Position numbers and translations under genes: made by a program
The notes under the pieces: model-generated
Told to the model about the DNA's origin: nothing
Database searches by the model: none
Seen by the model: the letters and a program-made list of their open reading frames with translations, nothing else
In this document: one piece after another, positions 7,971-15,771 of the stretch
Layout of the letters: every line of letters starts with the position of its first letter
Position numbering within the stretch: position 1 is the stretch's first letter
Assembly: GCF_020832325.1 (NCBI RefSeq)
Contig: NZ_JAFIEU010000003.1
Location: 1 to 64,000 of the forward strand
DNA: 64,000 nucleotides
Origin: Lunatimonas sp.
GTDB lineage: Bacteria; Bacteroidota; Bacteroidia; Cytophagales; Cyclobacteriaceae
Direction: 5' to 3'

Positions 7971-8049
7971 CCTATATCGCGAAGCTTATATCTTTTAAAA
8001 ATATCGCGAAGCCTATATCGTTTTAGTATCGCCGAAGGCATATATCATT

Positions 8050-8559
8050 TCATACTCCATACACCAAAAACCCCTCTACCTCCTCCGGATCTTGTTCTGT
8101 CACGGTGACGGACACTTTGCGCTGTATCTTTTCGTAGGTTTTATTGGCCAGAAAGTCGAGATACTCCAGATCCAACGCACGTCCTACCAAGATCATTTCT
8201 ATGGTGCCCGAATCAATGCCCCGGGCGTAGTCACCCACCACGTAGGCTTTCTCTACGGGGCCCATACGCAGTACAATCTGCTCTACCAGCTGATCCAGTC
8301 CCAGAAACTTACTCACCATGTTGCGCAGCTCCCGGTAAAAGGGGTGGGTTTCGTTGGCGCGGTAGAGCTTTGTTTTTCCGTTTTCGCCGGAGGTCAGCAG
8401 TCCGGCTTCACTTAGGCGGTTGAGTTCCACGCGCACCGAGTTGGTAGATTCCTGAAATTCCTCGGCCAGTCCGCGGAGGTACCCCACATTGCCTTCACTG
8501 GAGAAGAATTTCACCAGCAGCTTGATGCGGGTCTTGGAGGTAATCAGGGAATCTAACAA
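8050..8559 (-). CDS. Winged-helix protein with a degenerate nucleotidyltransferase-like C-terminal half
   Basis: A 169-aa protein. The N-terminal ~75 residues form a winged helix-turn-helix of the ArsR/MarR type: TRIKLLVKFF, then LAEEFQESTNSVRVELNRLSEAGLL, then a wing NGKTKLYRAN. The second half contains VVGDYARGIDSGTIEMILVG, which lines up with the GSxARGxxxxxSDIDLLV block of minimal nucleotidyltransferases. The catalytic Ser and the paired Asp residues are replaced (D, T, E), so nucleotidyl transfer is unlikely. Genes of this architecture are often found beside Bacteroidota polysaccharide clusters, and a regulatory role is the simplest reading. It lies at the edge of the decayed polysaccharide region. 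Confidence 0.6.
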   Translation of the reverse strand: MLDSLITSKTRIKLLVKFFSSEGNVGYLRGLAEEFQESTNSVRVELNRLSEAGLLTSGENGKTKLYRANETHPFYRELRNMVSKFLGLDQLVEQIVLRMGPVEKAYVVGDYARGIDSGTIEMILVGRALDLEYLDFLANKTYEKIQRKVSVTVTEQDPEEVEGFLVYGV

Positions 8560-8756
8560 GGGAGGAAAGAGGAAAAGAACGATTCAAAATGCAAATGCCT
8601 GTATGGGAAGAGGTAAGCCGTTGCCGGCCTTGCACGGCTTCGCCCCGCGGGTCCCAGCCAAACCAAGTCGCATGAGTAACAAATTTACTCGTTGTATGCA
8701 GAATAGCAAGAAAGGGAGAAAAAATTTATGCTGTTGTCACTAAACCGTCCTGCGCA

Positions 8757-8921
8757 AACCGTCAGACGGTTTTATGAATACCGTTCAGATATGTACTTTC
8801 GTAGGTTAACCGTCAGACGGTTTTCAGCCCCAAGGCAGAAACAGCAATTATGCAGGAACCGTCAGACGGTTGATGACCATCTTTCAGGCATGTGCGTTCG
8901 AGTGTTCACCGTCAGACGGTT
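8757..8921. repeat. Four evenly spaced 15-bp palindromes (AACCGTCAGACGGTT)
   Basis: The perfect palindrome AACCGTC-A-GACGGTT occurs at 8757-8771, 8808-8822 and 8857-8871, and with one changed base (CACCGTCAGACGGTT) at 8907-8921. Start-to-start spacing is 51, 49 and 50 bp. The 34-36 bp between copies are not alike. A half-site AACCGTCC lies at 8743-8750 and a degenerate ACCGTTCAGA near 8780. The spacing is CRISPR-like but the repeat is too short and no cas gene is present. A cluster of operator sites or a hairpin array is more likely. The rest of 8560-8742 holds nothing I can identify. Confidence 0.75.
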
Positions 8922-8940
8922 TGGCGTTTTATCACTCGAC

Positions 8941-8961
8941 CACTGAAATGAAATTTCAGTG
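8941..8961. repeat. CACTGAAAT hairpin with GAA loop
   Basis: A perfect inverted repeat with 9-bp arms (CACTGAAAT and ATTTCAGTG) around a GAA triloop. The same arm sequence forms a hairpin at 20240-20262. It lies 13 bp upstream of the longest reading of the small membrane-protein gene that follows. It has no T-tract, so it is not a typical intrinsic terminator. Confidence 0.6.
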
Positions 8962-9031
8962 AGTTCGGCTAAATTTGAACCTTCATTGCTACGTACCAAT
9001 GGTTTCTTTGAACATAAAAATCCTCTTGCCC

Positions 9032-9220
9032 ATGCTAAAAAATCCTTGGTTTTACTTCACAACGTCGGGCCTTAGTTTCGCTAGTTTATTGATCTGCCTG
9101 ATGCTGTTGGTCCGTGACCCGCAATGGCCCATGGTGCTCACCGCTATCAGTTTGGCGATCTCGACCGGATTGTTTTACCGACGGTTTAGGCAGTTACAGA
9201 ACGAAGCGGACAAGGCCTAG
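9032..9220 (+). CDS. Small two-helix membrane protein of unknown function
   Basis: A 62-aa protein if started at the ATG at 9032 (MLKNPWFYFTTSG). The frame is open back to an ATG at 8975, but the extra 19 residues look unlike a natural N-terminus. It has two hydrophobic segments (TSGLSFASLLICLMLLV and VLTAISLAISTGLFY) and a charged tail RRFRQLQNEADKA. Its stop overlaps the stop of the convergent histidine kinase gene by 4 bp. I do not recognise the family. Confidence 0.5.
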   Translation: MLKNPWFYFTTSGLSFASLLICLMLLVRDPQWPMVLTAISLAISTGLFYRRFRQLQNEADKA

Positions 9221-10281
9221 CTTTTTGGTTTGGAAGCTTCTTCCTTACCGTGCAGGGGCAGGTCAAAGCTGAACACGGATCCCTGACCCACCACCGAGGC
9301 CACTGAAATCTTGGTTTTGTGGCCTTCTAAGATGTGTTTCACGATGGCCAGGCCCAGTCCGGTACCTCCCTGTTCCCGGGAGCGGCTTTTTTCTACCCGG
9401 TAAAAGCGTTCAAAGATGCGCTTCAGGTCGTCGGGAGGAATCCCTTTGCCTTCATCCTTTATTTTGATCCGGATGCGGTTTTTGAGAGTCTTGAGCTGCA
9501 CGGTTACTTTTCCTTCGTCCCGGTTGTATTTGATGGCGTTGGAAACGAGGTTTTGGATCACCCGAAAAATTTTCTCTTTGTCAGCCATCGTGAGGTAGCG
9601 AGTGCCTGGTTCGACTTGAAGCTTGACCTGAATGTTCCGGCGGTTGGCCTTATCCTCCAGTTGCTCCAGCACTTCTTGTACGGTGTCTTTGAGGTCAAAC
9701 TCGGTAAAGGTGAACTTAACCACGCCGCTTTCCATCTGATTGAGGGTAATTAGATCCAGTACCAGTAGTTCGAGGTTGTTCAGGCTTTTGGCAGCCCGGC
9801 GGAGGAACTTGTCCCGCACGTTCAAATCTTCGACGGCCCCGTCCAACAGCGTGTGTATATAGCCCTGCGCGGCAAAAATGGGCGTTTTAAGTTCGTGGGA
9901 GATGTCGGCGATAAATTCCCGACGGAAGGTTTCGTTTTGTTGCAGCACTTCGATTTCCCGGTTTTTGGCGGTCGCGAAGGCGTCGATGGTTCCCTGTAGG
10001 TTTTGTAGAGGGCTTAGGAATCTGCCCCCCCGCTTGGTGCGGATGAGCCCAGGGTTTTTTTTCTGAATTTTTTCCAATACCCGGTAGATATGGCTAATCT
10101 CTTCAAAAATAAAAAAATGCAAAATAATGTATATCAGTAGGTACGAGGCAACAAAGGTGACCGATGCTGCGACGGTAAGCAGGGTAGGGGTGGTTTCTTC
10201 CAGTAGGGAAAGGGAGGCCAGCACCAGGGTGGTGATGCCTAGTGCCAATAGCAGCGCGATGCCTTTGGAATGATTGAACAT
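9217..10281 (-). CDS. Sensor histidine kinase, PhoR-like
   Basis: A 354-aa membrane histidine kinase. Two N-terminal transmembrane segments (about 8-26 and 34-58) leave almost no periplasmic domain. Then come the HisKA domain with the phospho-acceptor His129 in FIADISHELKTP, and the HATPase domain with N box NLVSNAIKYN, G1 block DEGKGIPPDDL and G2 block GGTGLGLAIVKH. It should phosphorylate the response regulator encoded immediately upstream (4-bp gap). The pair resembles the PhoR/PhoB arrangement of Bacteroidota, but no pst or phosphatase genes are nearby, so the phosphate-sensing role is by family resemblance only. Confidence 0.88.
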   Translation of the reverse strand: MFNHSKGIALLLALGITTLVLASLSLLEETTPTLLTVAASVTFVASYLLIYIILHFFIFEEISHIYRVLEKIQKKNPGLIRTKRGGRFLSPLQNLQGTIDAFATAKNREIEVLQQNETFRREFIADISHELKTPIFAAQGYIHTLLDGAVEDLNVRDKFLRRAAKSLNNLELLVLDLITLNQMESGVVKFTFTEFDLKDTVQEVLEQLEDKANRRNIQVKLQVEPGTRYLTMADKEKIFRVIQNLVSNAIKYNRDEGKVTVQLKTLKNRIRIKIKDEGKGIPPDDLKRIFERFYRVEKSRSREQGGTGLGLAIVKHILEGHKTKISVASVVGQGSVFSFDLPLHGKEEASKPKS

Positions 10282-10285
10282 CCTG

Positions 10286-10975
10286 TTAGCTTACATCAAA
10301 CTTGTATCCTACACCCTTGACGGTGGTAATGTAATCGTCTCCGATTTTTTCCCGTACCTTACGGATGTGCACATCCACCGTACGGGCGAGTACGAACACG
10401 TCCGAGCCCCATATGTTTTGGAGCAGCTCGTCCCGGCTAAAGACCGTGTTGGGGCTCTTGGCTAAAAAGTAGAGCAACTCAAACTCCTTTTTTGGAAGAA
10501 TGATCGTTTTGCCAGCCTGAATCACCGTGTAGCTGCTCCGGTCAATCACCAAATCGCGCACCTGTATGCGGGAGACATCCTGCTCTTTTTTGATTTCGCG
10601 TCTAAACAGCGCAGAAATGCGGCTGAGCAAAGCCCTTGGTTTGATGGGTTTGTTGATGTAGTCATCTGCACCCACGTCAAAGGCAGCCACTTCGGAGTAC
10701 TCTTCAGACCGTGCCGTAAGAAAAATGATAAAGGTGTTTTGCAACTCGGGGATTTCACGCAGTTGGCGGCAGGTTTCTACCCCGTCCTGTTGGGGCATCA
10801 TGATGTCCAGCAGGATCACATCGGGGAGGAAACTCAGTGCTTTTTTTACTGCTAGAATGCCGTTATTAGCTGTTTCTACCTCGTACCCCTCTTTCTCCAA
10901 GTTGTAGGTGAGGATATCCGTGATGTCCTGTTCATCATCTACTACTAGGACTTTCTGTTTGCGTTTTTCGCTCAT
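10286..10975 (-). CDS. Response regulator, OmpR/PhoB family
   Basis: A 229-aa two-domain regulator. The receiver domain (1-120) has the acidic pair in VVDDEQD, phospho-acceptor Asp57 in VILLDIMMP, and the conserved Lys in DDYINKPIKP. The C-terminal winged helix (about 130-229) has the OmpR-type ending ARTVDVHIRKVREKIG and VKGVGYKF. It is the first gene of the operon with the histidine kinase. The 145 bp to the next gene (10976-11120) hold no gene and no clear terminator. Confidence 0.92.
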   Translation of the reverse strand: MSEKRKQKVLVVDDEQDITDILTYNLEKEGYEVETANNGILAVKKALSFLPDVILLDIMMPQQDGVETCRQLREIPELQNTFIIFLTARSEEYSEVAAFDVGADDYINKPIKPRALLSRISALFRREIKKEQDVSRIQVRDLVIDRSSYTVIQAGKTIILPKKEFELLYFLAKSPNTVFSRDELLQNIWGSDVFVLARTVDVHIRKVREKIGDDYITTVKGVGYKFDVS

Positions 10976-11120
10976 GGTTTGTCAGCTACCCGATGTGCCG
11001 GTTACGATTTTCCGCAAAGTTAATAAATCCGCAAAAAGAATCGCCCATCTTTTGGGTTTTACTGCCTTGGGGTGGTAACACCGTGCTTCTTGATATCCAC
11101 CGTGTTAAGAAATTATTAAA

Positions 11121-11909
11121 TCAGGGATTTCGTAGACCAACCGCTTCAGTGATCTCCATGTCTAGGGAACCGACTACCAGATTGGCCTTGATCCGGACGG
11201 GAATGCGGTTGGCATCATCGGTGATCCAGACTTTGATGGGCCGGTCCCCACTGAAGAGTTTGTTTTTGGGCATTTCTGGTGAGAAAATATGGGTGTTGTA
11301 GCTTCCGATTTTGGTACTGAGCCGCTGCATGCCCTCGTATGTTAAGTTTAGGTTATATATTTTCTTGTCAAAAAAACCGCGAATGGTAATGTTTTGCCCC
11401 TTCTTCAATCCGGTAAAATCCATGGTACGCATCAGGTAGTATCCACTGACGATGTCCTGAATCTGGGAGGGGATGCGGAAGGTGTTGGTTTCCACCACCT
11501 TTTCGTTTTCCCGATCGAAAAGTTTTACCTGGGCCTCGTTGCGTTCGTGGTGGAAGTCGATCACCTCGTGCTTTCGGTAGTTGCCTTCTTCGATGTGGCG
11601 GTAGGAACGGTAGGGGATGATCTTGGCTGTATCGAGGTAAGTGCCCCAGTTGTCCTGTACGTAAAAGAGGCGGAAAATGCTCAGGGTACGACCAAATACA
11701 TCGATCTTATAGGTGGGCCGGTTTTGGATGTAGTGGATGTTGTCGTGGATGATCATCTTGGCTTCCGCAGCATTGAAGAGCAAAAATTTCACCTTGAAGG
11801 TGAGTTCCTCTCCCTGAGTAAAGGCCTGATTTTTCCGGACTGGCTGTGAGTCTGGAAATGCAAAGGAGAGAAAGATGAAAAATAGCGCTATTTTTGCCTT
11901 TAGCTGCAT
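11121..11909 (-). CDS. DUF3108 domain protein, exported
   Basis: Taken from the internal ATG at 11909, the protein is 262 aa and begins MQLKAKIALFFIFLSFAFPD, a plausible signal peptide. The frame is open 35 codons further upstream, but that leader has no signal-like features. The mature part matches the DUF3108 type: a beta-rich domain starting FTQGEELTFKVKFLLFNAAEAKM and including YRSYRHIEEGNYRK, IVSGYYLMRTMDF and IPVRIKANLVVGSLDMEI. DUF3108 proteins are periplasmic and their biochemical role is not established. It is transcribed away from recA. Confidence 0.8.
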   Translation of the reverse strand: MQLKAKIALFFIFLSFAFPDSQPVRKNQAFTQGEELTFKVKFLLFNAAEAKMIIHDNIHYIQNRPTYKIDVFGRTLSIFRLFYVQDNWGTYLDTAKIIPYRSYRHIEEGNYRKHEVIDFHHERNEAQVKLFDRENEKVVETNTFRIPSQIQDIVSGYYLMRTMDFTGLKKGQNITIRGFFDKKIYNLNLTYEGMQRLSTKIGSYNTHIFSPEMPKNKLFSGDRPIKVWITDDANRIPVRIKANLVVGSLDMEITEAVGLRNP

Positions 11910-12097
11910 GTTACACGGTTTGATTCGGTAAGCTAACTTCAAATCCCATACCATCTTTGAAGCTTCCAAGGATCCGCAAGCGGCCAAAGATAGTAGAACG
12001 GATTCGGAAAACAATGGTTATGCTTTGTTGGTATTGAGCCGGTGAATGCGTACTTTCACATGATTATTTTAGACAAACTTTTACTCTTGAATGAACT

Positions 12098-13132
12098 ATG
12101 AGTGGTAATCCTGAAAAACTGAAAGCCCTACAACTTACCCTGGACAAACTGGAAAAAACCTACGGCAAAGGCACCGTGATGAAGCTGAGCGACAACGTGG
12201 TTTTGGACATCCCGGCGATATCCACGGGTTCCCTAGGGTTGGACATGGCCTTGGGCATCGGAGGTATCCCCAGAGGCAGGGTCACAGAAATATACGGTCC
12301 CGAATCATCTGGTAAAACCACCCTTTCCATGCACTGCATTGCGGAGGCGCAAAAAGCCGGTGGAATGGCGGCTTTTATCGATGCAGAACACGCTTTTGAC
12401 AAAGCGTATGCGGAGAAGCTAGGCATTGATACGGAAAATCTGCTGATATCCCAGCCGGACAACGGCGAGCAGGCGTTGGAAATTGCCGAGCACTTAATTC
12501 GGTCCGGAGCCATTGATATCATCGTGATCGATTCCGTAGCGGCCCTGGTGCCCAAAGGGGAACTGGAAGGGGAGATGGGAGATAGCAAAATGGGACTTCA
12601 AGCCCGGCTGATGTCCCAGGCCCTGCGTAAACTCACCGGTGCCATCAATAAGACGGGCTGTGCTTGTATCTTTATCAATCAGCTCCGGGATAAAATCGGT
12701 GTGATGTTTGGCAATCCGGAAACTACTACGGGTGGCAATGCCCTGAAATTTTACGCTTCGGTACGCCTGGACATTCGGCGCATCGGGCAGATCAAAGAGG
12801 GCCCAGATAATATTCTGGGCAACCGGACAAAGGTAAAGGTGGTGAAAAATAAGGTGTCGCCTCCGTTTAAGGTGGTAGAGTTTGACATCATGTATGGAGA
12901 GGGCATATCCAAGGTGGGTGAAATCATCGACTTGGGAGTGGAATTTGAGATCATCAAGAAAGCGGGGTCTTGGTTTTCCTACGAAGGCAACAAGCTGGGT
13001 CAGGGCCGCGATGCGGTAAAAACACTGATACTGGATAATCCAGAGCTGATGGAGGAGTTGGAAGCCAAGATCAAGGAAAAGGCTGGGTTGAAGTTGGCGG
13101 AAGGCAAGAAGGGCGCTAAATCCCAAGAGTAA
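12098..13132 (+). CDS. recA: Recombinase RecA
   Basis: A 344-aa RecA of normal length. It has Walker A GPESSGKT at 67-74, Walker [13 protein letters not shown] near 140-151, the DNA-binding loop L1 region [22 protein letters not shown], the block [21 protein letters not shown] of loop L2, and the [12 protein letters not shown]-terminal region. It forms ATP-dependent filaments on single-stranded DNA for strand exchange and triggers the SOS response. The acidic C-terminal tail is replaced by a Lys-rich end ([19 protein letters not shown]), as in other Bacteroidota. It is monocistronic and ends at a strong terminator. I could not find a convincing LexA-type palindrome upstream. Confidence 0.98.
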   Translation: MSGNPEKLKALQLTLDKLEKTYGKGTVMKLSDNVVLDIPAISTGSLGLDMALGIGGIPRGRVTEIYGPESSGKTTLSMHCIAEAQKAGGMAAFIDAEHAFDKAYAEKLGIDTENLLISQPDNGEQALEIAEHLIRSGAIDIIVIDSVAALVPKGELEGEMGDSKMGLQARLMSQALRKLTGAINKTGCACIFINQLRDKIGVMFGNPETTTGGNALKFYASVRLDIRRIGQIKEGPDNILGNRTKVKVVKNKVSPPFKVVEFDIMYGEGISKVGEIIDLGVEFEIIKKAGSWFSYEGNKLGQGRDAVKTLILDNPELMEELEAKIKEKAGLKLAEGKKGAKSQE

Positions 13133-13161
13133 CTCGTGCTTCAAATTAGCCATTGTTCCAG

Positions 13162-13199
13162 CAAAAAAAAGACTGTCTCGAAAGGGCAGTTTTTTTTTG
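13162..13199 (+). terminator. Intrinsic terminator after recA
   Basis: An A-tract, a stem ACTGTCT/AGGGCAGT with a CGAA loop (13172-13190) and nine T residues follow recA by about 30 bp. The A-tract on the 5' side would let it work in both directions. Confidence 0.85.
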
Positions 13200-13267
13200 T
13201 CATCTCATTTGACACATCTGAAAATTTTGGTGTAAAACACCTAATTTCACTTAAAAAATAAAGTGGT

Positions 13268-14233
13268 ATGGTTATCCAGCTAGTACTCGTTGTGCTTGGG
13301 TTTTTGTCGCTCATCTATGGAGCAAATTGGATGGTGGATGGTGCCTCTGCTATTGCCAAAAAGTACCGGGTTTCGGACCTGGCCATTGGACTGACGATTG
13401 TGGCATTCGGCACGTCTGCACCGGAATTGGTAGTGAATATAATCGCTTCTTTCAACGGCTACTCGGATATTGTGCTTGGTAATATCATTGGCAGCAATAA
13501 TTTCAATTTATTTATTATCCTTGGGTTGGCAGCATTGATTTATCCGGTGAAAGTGCAGTCCTCAACCGCCTGGAAAGAAATCCCTATTTCACTTTTCGTA
13601 GCGATACTGCTAATTTTCTTACTCAATGATTTTAAGTTTGGTGGGTCCAGCTATGCGAGCCGGTTGGATGGGGCGCTTATGTTGGTTTTATTCGTATTTT
13701 TTCTCTATTACGTGTTTAATCAGATGAAAAATGACCCCCAGGTTTTGAAGGGGGCACCGCCCGTAACGGGTAGAAAAACATGGGGGTTGGTGATCGTAGG
13801 CTTAGCTGGTTTGATTTTGGGCGGACATCTGGTGGTTACGAACAGTGTCGCAATCGCCCATGAACTGGGGGTCAGTGAAAAGATTATCGGACTTACGATC
13901 GTGGCAGCTGGTACTTCCCTGCCGGAGTTGGTGACTTCGTTGGTGGCTGCGGCAAAGAAGAACAGCGATATTGCTATCGGTAACGTCATCGGTTCCAATA
14001 TTTTTAATATTCTCTTAATCCTTTCACTTAGCAGCCTGATAAGTCCCATAGCATATAACCCAAAATTCAACTTGGATCTTTACATTTTAATCGGGGGAAC
14101 AGTCTTTTTACTCTTCGCTATGCGAGCTGGAAAAAGGAGGGTTTTGGACCGATGGGAGGGTGGAGTTTTATTATTCTTTTATGTGGCTTACACAGTTTAC
14201 CTGATTAGGCAGGATCTGGTAGTTTCCATGTGA
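13268..14233 (+). CDS. Calcium/sodium antiporter (CaCA family, YrbG-like)
   Basis: A 321-aa inner-membrane protein with the internal duplication of the CaCA superfamily. The first alpha repeat holds AFGTSAPELVVNI and GNIIGSNNFNLF. The second holds AAGTSLPELVTSL and GNVIGSNIFNIL. These repeats contain the acidic ion-binding residues. About ten hydrophobic helices are visible. It should exchange Ca2+ (or another cation) for Na+ or H+. It stands alone between the recA terminator and the next gap. Confidence 0.92.
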   Translation: MVIQLVLVVLGFLSLIYGANWMVDGASAIAKKYRVSDLAIGLTIVAFGTSAPELVVNIIASFNGYSDIVLGNIIGSNNFNLFIILGLAALIYPVKVQSSTAWKEIPISLFVAILLIFLLNDFKFGGSSYASRLDGALMLVLFVFFLYYVFNQMKNDPQVLKGAPPVTGRKTWGLVIVGLAGLILGGHLVVTNSVAIAHELGVSEKIIGLTIVAAGTSLPELVTSLVAAAKKNSDIAIGNVIGSNIFNILLILSLSSLISPIAYNPKFNLDLYILIGGTVFLLFAMRAGKRRVLDRWEGGVLLFFYVAYTVYLIRQDLVVSM

Positions 14234-14546
14234 TGCATGCACCCGTATTCATTATTATTTCACAGATATAGAATAGATCTATGCTGCGCGAAACAGTGTA
14301 AAGATGTGTCCTGGCTGGGGGTAGTTGCAAACTACGCCCAGAGCGATTTTTAGTGATGATGCGGAATAGCGAGCTTTGCGAGTTTTCTATAGTTAATCTT
14401 TATATAAATGGATCGTGATGTGGATTTTTGTTTCCCATCTACTAGTTAATAACCTCGAGCATCTTTGGCCGATTTGGACTGCAGTGTCGATGCCCGAAAA
14501 GAACTTTCCTTTCGGGAAGTAGGTTTTAAAAAATCCCATCAGACTT
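14234..14546. other. Intergenic stretch with a 27-bp inverted repeat
   Basis: No gene is supported here. The one feature is an inverted repeat at 14315-14341: CTGGGGGTAGTT, a GCA loop, and AACTACGCCCAG, with 11 of 12 positions paired. It has no T-tract and looks like a dispersed hairpin element of the same triloop style as those in the left part of the window. Confidence 0.5.
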
Positions 14547-15770
14547 ATGCATAAAGAAAAACTGTTGCTTTGGACGCTTGCGGCGATCAATTTCACCCAT
14601 ATTTTGGATTTCATGATCATCATGCCGCTGGGGCCCCAACTGATGCGGATTTTTGAGGTATCGCCCAAAGAATTTGGCCTCTTGGTGTCCTCTTACACTT
14701 TTAGCGCTGGCTTGAGCAGTTTTTTGGGGGCTTTTTTTCTGGATAAATACGACCGCAAGACCATGCTTCTAGGGGTTTTTTCTGGGTTTTTACTTGGTAC
14801 GATTGCGTGTGCCCTTGCGCCCAACTATGGGATCTTGTTGGGCAGCCGCATCGTGTCGGGTCTGTTTGGAGGGCTAACCTCCGCATTGGTGTTGGCGGTG
14901 GTAGGTGACGCGATTCCCGATTACCGGAGAGGTAGTGCCATGGGGCTGATCATGGCGGCTTTTTCGGTCGCTTCGGTATTTGGGGTGCCTTTTGGGTTGT
15001 TTATTGCCAGCCTTTCGAGCTGGCATGCGCCATTTGTTTTTCTTGCATTGCTATCCCTGATTATTCTTTGGATGATTTTTCGGTTTGTACCGTCGATGAG
15101 CGGACACCTCCAGCAGGGAACCGACAAACCCACACCTGTACAGGTGATCCGCCGGGTTACCGGTAATTCAAATCAAATGAAAGCCATCGGACTAACGGTA
15201 TTGATGATGTTGGGACAGTTTGCGATTATTCCATTTCTCAGTCCCTTTATGGTAGCCAATGTTGGTTTTACGGAGCTGCAGCTTACTTATATCTACATGG
15301 CTGGAGGAGCCTTTACGGTGTTTACCTCTCCTTGGGTAGGTCGGCTCACCGATAAATATGGGAAAATTCAGGTTTTTACCGTTTTTATGGCTTTAAACGT
15401 GATTCCCATAGCAGTGATTACCCAGTTGGGGAATACACCTATAGTGTATGTATTGATGATTTCAACGCTGTTTTTCGTAACCTCAAACGGACGGATGGTG
15501 CCGGCGGCGGCATTGATCACGGGTACGGCAAAGCCTGAAAATAGAGGGAGCTTTCTGAGTTTTAACTCGGCGGTACAGCAACTGAGTGCGGGGGTCGCAT
15601 CCTTTTTGGGCGGGTTGATTTTAGCCGAGGGAGTAGACGGTGAGCTTGTTAATTTTGAGCTAATCGGCTATGGGGCCGTGGTTATTAGTTTGCTGTGTAT
15701 TCCACTTATCCGACAGATCAAAGTGGTGGATACGGATGTTCCATCTACGTTACCTAAAGGTTCGCATTAG
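14547..15770 (+). CDS. MFS transporter (AraJ-type efflux permease)
   Basis: A 407-aa major facilitator protein with twelve predicted helices. It has an N-terminal DFMIIMPLGPQL motif, the loop 2-3 signature FLDKYDRKTMLLG (motif A: G-x-x-x-D-R-K/R) and a repeat in the second half, GRLTDKYGKIQVF. It resembles the arabinose-efflux-permease group used for drug or sugar export. The substrate cannot be deduced. Its stop is one base from the stop of the convergent barrel gene, with no room for a separate terminator. Confidence 0.88.
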   Translation: MHKEKLLLWTLAAINFTHILDFMIIMPLGPQLMRIFEVSPKEFGLLVSSYTFSAGLSSFLGAFFLDKYDRKTMLLGVFSGFLLGTIACALAPNYGILLGSRIVSGLFGGLTSALVLAVVGDAIPDYRRGSAMGLIMAAFSVASVFGVPFGLFIASLSSWHAPFVFLALLSLIILWMIFRFVPSMSGHLQQGTDKPTPVQVIRRVTGNSNQMKAIGLTVLMMLGQFAIIPFLSPFMVANVGFTELQLTYIYMAGGAFTVFTSPWVGRLTDKYGKIQVFTVFMALNVIPIAVITQLGNTPIVYVLMISTLFFVTSNGRMVPAAALITGTAKPENRGSFLSFNSAVQQLSAGVASFLGGLILAEGVDGELVNFELIGYGAVVISLLCIPLIRQIKVVDTDVPSTLPKGSH

Positions 15771-15771
15771 C

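Noticed and set aside
7863-8108. 81-codon frame across repeats D/E and the hairpin array
   Set aside because: It is read through repeat DNA; its repeated SRSLY words come from the ATATCGCGAAGCTTATATC units and not from a protein.
8757-8921. CRISPR array
   Set aside because: The repeat is only 15 bp, a perfect palindrome with four copies, no leader and no cas gene nearby. CRISPR repeats are normally 23 bp or longer.
12015-12097. SOS/LexA-type operator upstream of recA
   Set aside because: No convincing palindrome was found; the nearest -33/-7 matches are poor.
12494-13153. 219-codon open frame antisense to recA
   Set aside because: It lies wholly opposite recA, whose motifs are unambiguous. 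The translation has no family-like pattern and is a shadow of recA codon use.
14393-14668. 91-codon minus-strand frame before the MFS gene
   Set aside because: Overlaps the MFS start on the opposite strand, has no recognisable motif and no upstream signal.
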